DNA of 53,205 nucleotides, from assembly GCA_002351725.1 (NCBI GenBank), contig DEHD01000022.1:3561-56765 (forward strand). The letters run 5' to 3'. This stretch comes from Prevotella sp. UBA2809 (GTDB lineage: Bacteria; Bacteroidota; Bacteroidia; Bacteroidales; Bacteroidaceae). The notes beneath the pieces were generated by a model. It did no database searches, had not been told where the DNA came from, and saw nothing but the letters and a program-made list of their open reading frames with translations. The position numbers and the translations under genes are program-made. This document shows positions 41,073 to 49,919 of this stretch, piece by piece. The stretch's first letter is position 1; each line of letters begins with the position of its first letter.

Positions 41073-42720
41073 GGAGAACGTAAACATACTGACATCGTTG
41101 TTGGTAAAGCATGGTGTAAGGCACGCAGTTGTTTGTCCAGGTAGCCGTAATTCACCCATTTCGCACAACCTCTGCGAGTGTCCTGAAATAGAGTGCTATC
41201 CAGTTACCGATGAGCGTAGCGCAGGATTCTATGCCTTAGGCATGGCGCTAACGCTATGCAAGCCAGTGGTTATCTGTGTTACCAGTGGAACGGCTTTGCT
41301 GAACGTAGCACCAGCTGTGGCCGAGGCTTACTATCAGCATGTGCCACTTATTGTGGTATCGGCTGACAGACCTGAGCAATGGATTGACCAGCTTGATGGT
41401 CAGACCATGCCTCAGCCTGATGCCTTGGGACGATTTGTGAAGAGGGCAGTGTCGCTGCCAGAACCTCATGATGAGGAGACACGCTGGTATTGCAATCGCC
41501 TAATAAACGAGGCCCTGAACGAGACCAATCATCATGGCTACGGACCTGTTCATATCAACGTGCCCATAAGCGAACCTCTGTTCGAGTACAATGTGCCAGA
41601 GCTGCCTGATGAGCGCAGAATACATTTAATTAATGGCCGTTGCGACAGATACATGCTTTCGATAGAATGCTCTGAGCAGTTTGTTGTTGCCAAGAAACCT
41701 ATGCTGGTTATCGGACAGATGTCGATGGAGCAGCTGCTGCCAGCAGAAATCTATATGATTTCGCAATGTGCTGTGGTGCTTAATGAGGCACTCAGTCTGG
41801 GTAAGGGTGGCAGCCACTTCAACGAGGTCCTCTATGCCGTATCAGGTGATCCTGACTTTGAGCCCGACTTTCTGCTATACGTTGGCGACACATTGGTGAG
41901 CAAGCGCATAAAGAAATGGATGCGCACACTGAAGAACACCAAGATATGGGCTGTTACTGAAGACGGAAGAGTGCAGGATACAACTATGAATCTGTATGGT
42001 GTCATCGAAGGTCGTCCTGCTGATGTAATCGAAGACCTGGTTGAGTCGATAAAGACAAAATCCATCAGCTCAACATCCAGATATAAGGCCCGCTGGGATA
42101 TGGCTCTGCGCAAGACGGCCCACATGGCATTTACCTATAAGCCTGAATACTCGCAGATGGCTGCAGTAAAGATGTTTGAGGAGAAGATAGGTACGGCTTT
42201 TAACTACTATGTGCATTATGGTAATAGCAGTTCTATACGTCTGGCCAGCTTCTATGCACGCCACTTCGTTTACTGCAATCGTGGTGTTAATGGCATCGAG
42301 GGAACTCTGTCGACAGCTGCTGGTGGCTCAGTGGTAACAGATCAGAAGGTGTTCTGTGCCTTGGGCGACCTGAGTTTCTTCTACGATCAGAATGCACTCT
42401 GGAACATGAATCTCAAGGGCAACCTGCGCGTGTTGCTGCTTAACAACCAGCGTGGAACTATCTTCAGCATGCTTAAGGGCTTGGAGCAGAGTGACTCGCG
42501 CGACAAGTTCGTATCAGGTGCACACACAGCTACTGCCGAGGGTATCTGCATGCAGAACAACGTTCAGTATCTGAAGGCCACGAATACAGAGGAACTTGAA
42601 CAAGGTCTCGACACACTTATTAATGCTGAGAGCGACAGGCCAATACTGCTTGAGGTGCTTACCGATGCCGAGAGCGATGTAAGAATAGTGAAAGAATATT
42701 ATCAGAAATTGAATATATGA
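41059..42720 (+). CDS. menD: SEPHCHC synthase MenD
   Basis: A ThDP-dependent enzyme of 553 residues, the usual length. The N-terminal PYR domain shows VCPGSRNSPIS and SAGFYALGMAL with the catalytic Glu region (TDERSA); the C-terminal PP domain has the ThDP/Mg2+ motif GDLSFFYDQNALWN. It adds the succinyl-semialdehyde unit of 2-oxoglutarate to isochorismate. Overlaps menF at its start and menB at its stop (ATGA, 42717-42720). Confidence 0.96.
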   Translation: MYSSKENVNILTSLLVKHGVRHAVVCPGSRNSPISHNLCECPEIECYPVTDERSAGFYALGMALTLCKPVVICVTSGTALLNVAPAVAEAYYQHVPLIVVSADRPEQWIDQLDGQTMPQPDALGRFVKRAVSLPEPHDEETRWYCNRLINEALNETNHHGYGPVHINVPISEPLFEYNVPELPDERRIHLINGRCDRYMLSIECSEQFVVAKKPMLVIGQMSMEQLLPAEIYMISQCAVVLNEALSLGKGGSHFNEVLYAVSGDPDFEPDFLLYVGDTLVSKRIKKWMRTLKNTKIWAVTEDGRVQDTTMNLYGVIEGRPADVIEDLVESIKTKSISSTSRYKARWDMALRKTAHMAFTYKPEYSQMAAVKMFEEKIGTAFNYYVHYGNSSSIRLASFYARHFVYCNRGVNGIEGTLSTAAGGSVVTDQKVFCALGDLSFFYDQNALWNMNLKGNLRVLLLNNQRGTIFSMLKGLEQSDSRDKFVSGAHTATAEGICMQNNVQYLKATNTEELEQGLDTLINAESDRPILLEVLTDAESDVRIVKEYYQKLNI

Positions 42721-43571
42721 ATAGAGAGTGGAGAAAGATTAAGGATTTCAAGGAGATTATTTTCGAAGAATATAATGGTATAGCCAAGATAACCATTAAC
42801 CGTCCGCAATATCGTAATGCCTTTACTCCCAAGACTACTTGGGAGCTGAGTCAGGCATTCTCAATGTGTCGCGAGATGCAGGAGATAAGTGTGGTGCTGC
42901 TTACAGGTGCCATGAGTGAAGTGCCAGAGGGTAAGACCTTGGCTGATGTGAAGCATGCCTTCTGCTCTGGTGGCGATATGCATGTGAAGGGACGTGGTGG
43001 ATATGTTGACGAAGAGGGAGTACCACGTCTTAGTGTGCTCGATGTGCAGATGCAGATTCGCCGCTTGCCAAAGCCTGTTATTGCCATGGTGAATGGTTAC
43101 GCCATAGGTGGTGGACATGTGCTACACCTTGTGTGCGACCTTACCATCGCATCAGAGAATGCAATCTTTGGTCAGACTGGTCCTAAGGTGGGTAGCTTCG
43201 ATGCTGGTTTCGGCTCATCATATCTGGCAAGAATCGTTGGTCAGAAGAAGGCTCGCGAGATATGGTTCCTTTGTCGTCAGTACTCAGCCAAGGAGGCCGA
43301 GGAGATGGGCATGGTAAACAAGGTTGTGCCTATCGAGCGTCTTGAGGATGAGTGTGTGGAGTGGGCTGAGACAATGATGGAACGCTCGCCACTTGCACTC
43401 CGTATGATCAAGGCTGGACTTAATGCCGAGCTCGATGGTCAGGCTGGTATTCAGGAGCTTGCAGGCGATTGCACCATGCTATATTACTTCCTTGATGAGG
43501 CCCAAGAGGGTGGCAAGGCTTTCCTGGAAAAGCGCAAGCCCGATTTCAAGAAATATCCAAAGCTGCCATAA
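42717..43571 (+). CDS. menB: 1,4-dihydroxy-2-naphthoyl-CoA synthase MenB
   Basis: A crotonase-fold protein of 284 residues. INRPQYRNAFTPKT, AFCSGGDMHVKG, NGYAIGGGHVLHLVCDLTIA and FGQTGPKVGSFDAGFGSSYLAR match MenB closely, including the oxyanion-hole segments and the GSFDAG loop specific to this enzyme. It cyclises o-succinylbenzoyl-CoA. The MenH enzyme that produces its precursor's precursor is not in this cluster. Confidence 0.96.
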   Translation: MNREWRKIKDFKEIIFEEYNGIAKITINRPQYRNAFTPKTTWELSQAFSMCREMQEISVVLLTGAMSEVPEGKTLADVKHAFCSGGDMHVKGRGGYVDEEGVPRLSVLDVQMQIRRLPKPVIAMVNGYAIGGGHVLHLVCDLTIASENAIFGQTGPKVGSFDAGFGSSYLARIVGQKKAREIWFLCRQYSAKEAEEMGMVNKVVPIERLEDECVEWAETMMERSPLALRMIKAGLNAELDGQAGIQELAGDCTMLYYFLDEAQEGGKAFLEKRKPDFKKYPKLP

Positions 43572-43582
43572 TCTTTTGGCCT

Positions 43583-43609
43583 ACGGATTTTACGAATTTT
43601 ACAGATTTG
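43583..43609 (+). repeat. Three 9-bp tandem units between menB and menC
   Basis: ACGGATTTT, ACGAATTTT and ACAGATTTG lie in tandem and end four bases before the menC ATG. The period differs from the 7-bp arrays but the position is similar. Confidence 0.5.
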
Positions 43610-43613
43610 ATTT

Positions 43614-44639
43614 ATGCAATATGAAATAGAAGAGCGTTTGCTCCATTTTAAACAACCCGCGGGTACATCTCGCGGGGTTTATTTGACTCGCAAGATATGG
43701 CTTATTCATCTGCACGATGGTGAGCGTCAAGGAGTGGGGGAGTGTGCTCCTTTGCCTGATTTGAGTTGCGATGCAATGAGCGATGAGCAATATGCGTCTA
43801 TATTAAATAAGGTGTGCGAGGATTATTGCAAAAAGGGCGAGATAGATTACGATTTCCTTCGCGATTATCCATCTATGCTCTTTGGCCTCGAAACAGCAGT
43901 ACTCTCGCTGCAGGCCACTCGTCCTCACCTCTTGTTCGACACAGCTTTCTCTCGTGGCGAACAAGGTATTCCCATCAACGGACTGGTGTGGATGGGCAAT
44001 TATGAGGAGATGCTTGCGCGATTGGAGGAGAAACTTGAAAAAGGTTTCAGATGCGTGAAACTTAAGATTGGCGCCATCGACTTTGATAAGGAACTTGATT
44101 TGGTTAAGCGAATACGTGAGCGATTCTCATTCCATGAGGTTGAGTTGCGTGTTGATGCCAATGGAGGTTTTAAGTACGAGGAGGCGCTTTATAAACTCGA
44201 GTTGCTTTCGCAATACGCCATCCATTCTATTGAGCAACCCATTAAGCAAGGTCAGTGGGCGTATATGGCTGAACTCTGCAGAGAGTCGCCACTCCCTATC
44301 GCACTCGATGAGGAGCTGATAGGTGTTAACGATCCTGAGACCAAGCGCCATATGCTGAACGTTATCAAACCACGATACATCATTCTGAAACCATCGCTGC
44401 ATGGTGGAATGATGGGATGTCGTGAGTGGATAAGCATCGCCAAGGATATGGGCATCGGCTCATGGATTACATCAGCACTTGAGAGTAACATAGGGCTAAA
44501 TGCCATTGCCCAGTTCACTTCGAGTGTGTATGGCGATAACATCACCATGCCACAAGGCCTTGGCACAGGACAGCTCTTTACAGATAATATCCCCATGCCG
44601 CTCGAGATACGAGGCGATAAGTTGTACTATGTCTCTTGA
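43614..44639 (+). CDS. menC: o-Succinylbenzoate synthase MenC
   Basis: An enolase-superfamily protein of 341 residues. The second Lys of CVKLKIG, metal ligands in VDANGG and in SIEQPI, LDEELIG with the following Asp/Glu, and the Lys of IILKPSLHGG are all in the right order for MenC. It dehydrates SHCHC to o-succinylbenzoate. It overlaps menE by 11 bases. MenC-type enzymes can also racemise N-acylamino acids, but the operon makes the menaquinone role clear. Confidence 0.93.
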   Translation: MQYEIEERLLHFKQPAGTSRGVYLTRKIWLIHLHDGERQGVGECAPLPDLSCDAMSDEQYASILNKVCEDYCKKGEIDYDFLRDYPSMLFGLETAVLSLQATRPHLLFDTAFSRGEQGIPINGLVWMGNYEEMLARLEEKLEKGFRCVKLKIGAIDFDKELDLVKRIRERFSFHEVELRVDANGGFKYEEALYKLELLSQYAIHSIEQPIKQGQWAYMAELCRESPLPIALDEELIGVNDPETKRHMLNVIKPRYIILKPSLHGGMMGCREWISIAKDMGIGSWITSALESNIGLNAIAQFTSSVYGDNITMPQGLGTGQLFTDNIPMPLEIRGDKLYYVS

Positions 44640-45591
44640 AAAGTTTTTAGAGGAGTGGAATAACCCATCGGAGTTTGTTGAGGTAAAGACCAGTGGCAGT
44701 ACTGGTGAGCCTAAACGTATGATGGTTGAGAAACGCAGGATGCTGAATTCTGCGCGAATAACTTGTGATTTCCTTGGGCTGAAGAAGGGTGATACAGCAC
44801 TGCTATGTATGTCGACCGACTATATCGCTGGCAAGATGATGGTGGTACGCTCGATAGAGCGTGGACTGAATTTGATAAGTGTTGAGCCAAGCGGCCACCC
44901 CCTTGCAGCAAGAGAAAATTTAGAATTTTCTTTTGCTGCGATGGTGCCAATGCAGGTTTATAACTCGCTTCAGGTGCCTGAGGAGAAAGAGAGGTTGATG
45001 GCTATTCGCCACCTGATTATTGGTGGAGGGGCGATAGACGAGGCTATGGAGCGTGAGCTAAGGAACTTTCCCAATGCTGTGTGGAGCACATATGGCATGA
45101 CTGAGACCCTATCGCATATAGCACTACGTCGTATCAGTGGTCCAGATGCATCCGATTGGTACACACCATTTCCCTCTGTAGAAATATCGCAGAACCAGGA
45201 TGGCAGTTTGGTAATAAATGCCCCAGAGGTTTGTGCAGAGACACTCGTAACTAACGACATAGTTGAGATTAAGAACAATCGCTTCCGTATCCTTGGTCGT
45301 AAGGATAATGTGATATGTTCTGGAGGAATAAAATTGCAGATAGAGGAGATTGAGCGCGAGCTGAAACCTTACGTGCGCGTACCTTATATAATAAGTAAGC
45401 GAAAAGACGAGAAATTTGGTGAGGTGGTTGTGCTTCTGACTGAAGGCTCAACTGATGAAGCAAAACAGATTTGCGAAAAAGAACTTCCTAAATACCATAT
45501 ACCCAAAGCCTACATCCATGTAGACCAAATACCACTAACAGAAACAGGCAAGCCTGCTCGTAAGAAAGCGGAGCTGCTGGCTGAAAAGTAA
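44629..45591 (+). CDS. menE: o-Succinylbenzoate-CoA ligase MenE (short form)
   Basis: An AMP-binding ligase of 320 residues from the ATG at 44629. A longer frame reaches 44500, but it overlaps menC over 140 bases and shows no family sequence, so it is rejected. The P-loop KTSGSTGEPKRMMV starts only 23 residues in; YGMTET and GRKDNVICSGGIKLQIEEIE follow in the usual order. Typical MenE proteins have about 480 residues, so much of the N-terminal domain before the P-loop is missing. This shortened form recurs in Bacteroidales as I recall. It activates o-succinylbenzoate with CoA. No clear terminator follows before aroB. Confidence 0.88.
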   Translation: MSLEKFLEEWNNPSEFVEVKTSGSTGEPKRMMVEKRRMLNSARITCDFLGLKKGDTALLCMSTDYIAGKMMVVRSIERGLNLISVEPSGHPLAARENLEFSFAAMVPMQVYNSLQVPEEKERLMAIRHLIIGGGAIDEAMERELRNFPNAVWSTYGMTETLSHIALRRISGPDASDWYTPFPSVEISQNQDGSLVINAPEVCAETLVTNDIVEIKNNRFRILGRKDNVICSGGIKLQIEEIERELKPYVRVPYIISKRKDEKFGEVVVLLTEGSTDEAKQICEKELPKYHIPKAYIHVDQIPLTETGKPARKKAELLAEK

Positions 45592-45686
45592 GATAGGACC
45601 ACTCTCGCGAGCAGCCCTACCTCGATTAGTTAGTAATATGATTAGGTCTATTAAGTTGATTGGTTAATCGTATTTAGGTCTGGCGC

Positions 45687-46736
45687 CTAACTTTCTCTAT
45701 AAAAGTCAAGTGCCTCGAAAATTTCATCCTTTGTGGCTGTCTGGTTGATAAGAATATCACCCACACCTCCCAGAAGAGTAAAGTTGATGATACCAGCAAC
45801 ATTCTTCTTGTCGTGAGTCATAAACTCAAGCAGAGTTGGGTAGTCATCGCATGTAATATCCATCTTTCCATAATGGTCGAGAATGAATCTCGCAGTCTGA
45901 TGCATCTTCTCGCTTGGGAATCCGGTCTTGATGGCACTCAGATATAGCTCAACCACCAATCCCCAAGCCACAGCATAACCATGAAGAACGGGCTTGTGCT
46001 TCAGAGCAAACGACTCGAACGCATGTCCAGCAGTATGTCCAAGGTTCAATGCCTTGCGGATGCCCTTTTCTGTAGGATCCTCTGTTACGATGCGCTGCTT
46101 TACAGCCACCGATTCAGCCACCATGCGCTTCAACTCTACCAAGTCGGGCTTCTCAATGTCGAATGTCAGCAACTCGCCAAGCATCTTTTCATTGTTTATG
46201 AGTCCGTGCTTCAGCATCTCAGCATAACCACTCAGCATGTTTTCTACATCGAGAGTCTTCAGGAACTCTGTATCTAGGATAACGCTCTTGGCATTGTTGA
46301 ACACACCAATCTCGTTTTTCAGTCCAAGGAAGTTTATACCTGTTTTTCCGCCTACAGATGCATCAACCATCGAAAGCAGGGTGGTGGGTATGTTGATGTA
46401 ATTTATTCCACGTTTAAATGTTGAAGCGGCAAAGCCTCCAAGATCGGTAACCATTCCGCCACCTATATTTATTAATAAGGTGTGACGTGTGGCTCCACCT
46501 TCGCTCAGATGCTTCCAAACGGTCATCAGCGAAGCGATGTTTTTATGTGCATCTGTGGCTTCAATAACAATCTGCTTGGAACCCTTAAGGCAATCAAAGC
46601 CCTCTACCACAGGGATACAACACTTGGCAGTAGTCTCATCGGCCAGCACGAAAGTAATATCGTGCTCGCACTCAGAGATTGCCTCTTCGAGTGTTTTATT
46701 CAACTGTTCGGATATGATTACTTTTTGTGGGCTCAT
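45687..46736 (-). CDS. aroB: 3-Dehydroquinate synthase
   Basis: A protein of 349 residues with the NAD-binding segment GGGMVTDLGGFAASTFKRG, the PTTLLSMVDASVGGKTGIN motif, and metal-ligand His residues in ALNLGHTAGHAFE and KPVLHGYAVAWG. It makes dehydroquinate from DAHP in the shikimate pathway, upstream of the chorismate used by MenF. It is convergent with menE and has its own promoter. Confidence 0.97.
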   Translation of the reverse strand: MSPQKVIISEQLNKTLEEAISECEHDITFVLADETTAKCCIPVVEGFDCLKGSKQIVIEATDAHKNIASLMTVWKHLSEGGATRHTLLINIGGGMVTDLGGFAASTFKRGINYINIPTTLLSMVDASVGGKTGINFLGLKNEIGVFNNAKSVILDTEFLKTLDVENMLSGYAEMLKHGLINNEKMLGELLTFDIEKPDLVELKRMVAESVAVKQRIVTEDPTEKGIRKALNLGHTAGHAFESFALKHKPVLHGYAVAWGLVVELYLSAIKTGFPSEKMHQTARFILDHYGKMDITCDDYPTLLEFMTHDKKNVAGIINFTLLGGVGDILINQTATKDEIFEALDFYRES

Positions 46737-46776
46737 TACCTTAGGTTGCCTAATTTCAATTTTTTAAATCTGCGTG

Positions 46777-46784
46777 CAAAGATA
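46777..46784 (-). promoter_or_regulatory. -7 element of aroB
   Basis: Minus-strand TATCTTTG (46784-46777) is an exact -7 element 40 bases before the ATG; the -33 region is not clear (TGTT at the expected place). Confidence 0.6.
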
Positions 46785-46891
46785 ACACAATTTTTTTAAA
46801 ACCTAACATTTTAAATAAAAAATTAGTGTTTGCATTAAACTTTTTTTTTCTGTGTGCGTCAAACAATCAGTTAAAAGTAGAAAAAGGTAAT

Positions 46892-49840
46892 ATGAGAAGA
46901 CTATTAGTTTTGATGACAACCGTGATGTTAACGGTTCTTTCAGTACATGCGCAACGCGTGGTTTCAGGTAAAGTGATTGAGCAGGATACTCAAGACGCTG
47001 TTATTCAGGCCACCGCTTCTATTCTTTCGGGCGATAAGGTTGTGTCTAACGGCGTAACTAACACAGATGGTGCATTCCGTGTTAAGGCTCCAAGCGATGG
47101 AACTTATACACTTAAGATTACTTATGTGGGTTTTAAGACCTACACTAAGAAGTTCACCATCAAGGAGGGTAAGGACTATAATGCAGGGACAATCTCGCTC
47201 TCACCTGATGCCATAATGCTTAAAGGCGCCACTGTTACTGCTCGCGCATCAAAGGTAACACTTAAGGCCGACACCTTTGTATATAATGCAGCTGCATTCC
47301 GTACACCAGAGGGCTCGGTTGTTGAGGAGCTGGTTAAGCGTCTGCCAGGTGCTGAGGTTAGCGACGACGGTACTATCAAAATTAATGGTAAAGAGGTTAA
47401 GAAGATTCTGGTAGATGGTAAGGAGTTCATGACAGGTGACACCAAGACCGCCATCAAGAATCTGCCTACAAACATCATTGACCGCATCAAGGCTTACGAT
47501 CGCCAGAGCGACCTTGCTCGTGTTTCTGGTATCGAGGATGGTGAGGAAGAAACCGTGCTCGACTTCGGTATCAAGCAGGGTATGAACAAGGGTATCATGG
47601 CCAATGTCGATCTCGCCATGGGTACCAAGAACCGCTATTCGGGCCGTGCTTTCGGTGGTATCATGAATAATGCCACCAAGGTTTTCCTGATGACCAACGC
47701 GAACAATACAAATGATATGGGATTCCCAGGTGGTGGCGGTGGAGGCCGTTGGGGCGGTGGACGCCAAGGCCTCACAGCTACCAAGATGACAGGTGTGAAC
47801 CTTAACTACGAGGGCACCAAGCTCAAGCTCGATGGTAGCGTGCGTTGGAATCATAGCGATGTAGACGCTTTCTCAAAGGTTTCGCGCCAGATTATCTATA
47901 GCGAGACTCAGTCGCAGTTCAGCAATAGCTTGTCGCAGAACTTCTCTCGCACCAATGCCTGGAACGCCCAGATGCGTTTAGAGTGGACCCCCGATTCAAT
48001 GACAAACATCATGTTCCGCCCATCGTTCCGTTACAACTCAAACGATGGCGATAACAACAGCCTTGAGGCTTCGTTTACCGACGATCCTTATAAGTACGTA
48101 AAGACGGTAGATCTCTATACCTTGGATGGCTTGAAGGATTACACCCAGAACAAGCGCGACCAGACTAATGTATCGTATAGCGATTCTAAGAACATCAACG
48201 GTATGTTGCAGTTCAACCGTCGTCTCAGCAACACGGGTCGTAACATTACCCTCCAGTTGAATGCCGGATGGAGCGATGGCGATAGCAAGTCAATCTCTAA
48301 CAGCTGGATTGATTACTATACTAAAGGTATCATTACTAATGTAGATACCATCAACCGCTATTCTATCACCCCAACTAAGAACTGGAACTATAGCGCACGC
48401 ATCACTTATAGCGAGCCAATCCTGCCTCGCACCTACTTGCAGTTCAGCTACCAGTATCAGTATCGTTATCAGAAGAGCGATCGTGGCACTTACGACTTCA
48501 GCAAACTGCCTATCATCCCAGGTATCTGGGAAGGAGGCTTCCGCTCGTGGGATAGCTATCTCGAGCAGTTCGGCGTTAAGACTATCGAGCCTTATAAGGA
48601 TATTGACCAGAGCCGCTACTCAGAGTATCAGAACTACATCCACACCGCTGAGGTTATGCTTCGCATAGTTCGCAATGCCTATACCTTCAACGTTGGTGTG
48701 AAGATGGTTCCACAGAAGTCGCACTTCGTTCAGGACTACAAGGGTGTTCATGCCGATACCGTTCGCACCGTCACCAACTTTGCGCCTACCATGGACTTCC
48801 GTTGGAAGCGTAACCAGCAGAGTCAGCTGCGATTCACTTATCGTGCTAACACAAGCCAGCCTTCAATGAGCGACCTGCTTGATATTACTGATAATACCGA
48901 CCCCCTGAACATCCAGAAAGGTAACCCTGGTCTGAAGCCTTCGTTCACTCAGAACTTCCGTCTGAACTATAACGACTATATCCAGAGATACCAGCGCGCC
49001 ATCATGACGTTTGTAAACTTCTCGATGACCAGCAACTCTATCTCAAACAAGAGTACCTACAATCCAGCTACAGGTGGCCGTATCACCCAGCCCGAGAACA
49101 TCAACGGCAACTGGAACGGTATGGTAGGATTCATGTTCAACACCGCTCTCGATTCAGCTGCTTACTTCAATGTCAACACCTTTACCAATCTTAACTACGC
49201 TCACAATGTGGGTTATGTAAGTGTTGATTTGAACTCTGATTCTCAGAAGTCGGTTACTACCACTACAGGTATCATGGAGCGCCTTGCAGCCAGCTATCGT
49301 AACGATTGGTTGGAGTTCGAACTCAGTGGTATGGTTAACTACAACCACAGCCGCAGCGAACTGCAGAAGAACAATAACCTCGACACATGGATGTTTACAT
49401 ACGGAGGTATGCTTGGTCTTACTGCACCTTGGGGAACATCACTCACTACTAATATGAATATGCAGAGTCGTCGTGGTTATAACGATAACTCGATGAACAC
49501 CAACGAGCTCATCTGGAATGCCCAGCTTTCACAGAGCTTCCTTAAGGGTAATGCCCTTACCGTTTCTCTGCAGCTGTACGACATCCTGCACCAGCAGTCT
49601 AACCTGTCGCGTTCTATCACCGCTTCAATGCGTACCGATACCGAGTACAACGCTATTACTAGCTATGGTATGGTTCACGTCATCTATCGTCTGAACCTCT
49701 TTGGAGGTAAGGCTGGTCGTCAGGGCGGATTTGGTGGCGGCCCTGGTGGTCGCGGTGGCCGTGGCGGTCGTGGTGGCTTCGGAGGCCCGATGGGTGGAGG
49801 CCCACGTGGTGGTGGCTTTGGTGGCCCACGCAGATTCTAA
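46892..49840 (+). CDS. TonB-dependent receptor-like outer membrane beta-barrel protein with Gly/Arg-rich tail
   Basis: A protein of 982 residues from the ATG at 46892, which gives a signal peptide ending SVHAQ; a longer frame to 46826 is not signal-like. A carboxypeptidase-regulatory-like domain (about 22-105, RVVSGKVIEQDTQDAVIQAT, TLKITYVGFKTY) is followed by a plug-like region (GSVVEELVKRLPG, ILVDGKEF) and a large beta barrel of the outer-membrane type. Two oddities stand out: a Gly-rich insert at about 285-300 (PGGGGGGRWGGGRQG), and a C-terminal tail of about 45 residues made almost only of Gly, Arg, Pro and Phe with RGG repeats, after the last barrel strand (VHVIYRLNLF). No SusD partner follows. 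Substrate unknown. Confidence 0.88.
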   Translation: MRRLLVLMTTVMLTVLSVHAQRVVSGKVIEQDTQDAVIQATASILSGDKVVSNGVTNTDGAFRVKAPSDGTYTLKITYVGFKTYTKKFTIKEGKDYNAGTISLSPDAIMLKGATVTARASKVTLKADTFVYNAAAFRTPEGSVVEELVKRLPGAEVSDDGTIKINGKEVKKILVDGKEFMTGDTKTAIKNLPTNIIDRIKAYDRQSDLARVSGIEDGEEETVLDFGIKQGMNKGIMANVDLAMGTKNRYSGRAFGGIMNNATKVFLMTNANNTNDMGFPGGGGGGRWGGGRQGLTATKMTGVNLNYEGTKLKLDGSVRWNHSDVDAFSKVSRQIIYSETQSQFSNSLSQNFSRTNAWNAQMRLEWTPDSMTNIMFRPSFRYNSNDGDNNSLEASFTDDPYKYVKTVDLYTLDGLKDYTQNKRDQTNVSYSDSKNINGMLQFNRRLSNTGRNITLQLNAGWSDGDSKSISNSWIDYYTKGIITNVDTINRYSITPTKNWNYSARITYSEPILPRTYLQFSYQYQYRYQKSDRGTYDFSKLPIIPGIWEGGFRSWDSYLEQFGVKTIEPYKDIDQSRYSEYQNYIHTAEVMLRIVRNAYTFNVGVKMVPQKSHFVQDYKGVHADTVRTVTNFAPTMDFRWKRNQQSQLRFTYRANTSQPSMSDLLDITDNTDPLNIQKGNPGLKPSFTQNFRLNYNDYIQRYQRAIMTFVNFSMTSNSISNKSTYNPATGGRITQPENINGNWNGMVGFMFNTALDSAAYFNVNTFTNLNYAHNVGYVSVDLNSDSQKSVTTTTGIMERLAASYRNDWLEFELSGMVNYNHSRSELQKNNNLDTWMFTYGGMLGLTAPWGTSLTTNMNMQSRRGYNDNSMNTNELIWNAQLSQSFLKGNALTVSLQLYDILHQQSNLSRSITASMRTDTEYNAITSYGMVHVIYRLNLFGGKAGRQGGFGGGPGGRGGRGGRGGFGGPMGGGPRGGGFGGPRRF

Positions 49841-49846
49841 TAAGAG

Positions 49847-49879
49847 ATTGCTCCAAATTTTTTGGGGCAATTTTCTTTT
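49847..49879 (+). terminator. Terminator of the outer-membrane protein gene
   Basis: An 11-pair stem (49847-49857 with 49861-49871, one wobble) with a 3-base loop, followed by TTTCTTTTA. Confidence 0.8.
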
Positions 49880-49896
49880 ATCTCCGAAATTTTGTG

Positions 49897-49904
49897 TAAC
49901 TTTG
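49897..49904 (+). promoter_or_regulatory. -7 element of the nucleotidyltransferase-guaA pair
   Basis: TAACTTTG is an exact -7 element 15 bases before the ATG; no TTTG is seen 20 bases upstream. Confidence 0.55.
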
Positions 49905-49919
49905 CAGCCCAAATAGATC

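Noticed and set aside
44500..44628. N-terminal extension of menE that would make it closer to typical length
   Set aside because: The extension overlaps the menC coding region and does not resemble ligase sequence; the ATG at 44629 fits the P-loop position of short Bacteroidales forms.
45592..45686. Terminator between menE and aroB
   Set aside because: Only short weak hairpins such as CTCGCGAG and GATTggttAATC are found, with no T-run, so no terminator is called.
46826..46891. 22-residue N-terminal extension of the outer membrane protein
   Set aside because: The signal peptide begins at 46892 after an A/G-rich stretch, and the extension is not signal-like.
47249..47854. A 201-codon minus-strand frame inside the outer membrane protein gene
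   Set aside because: Shadow of the coding strand; no family resemblance.
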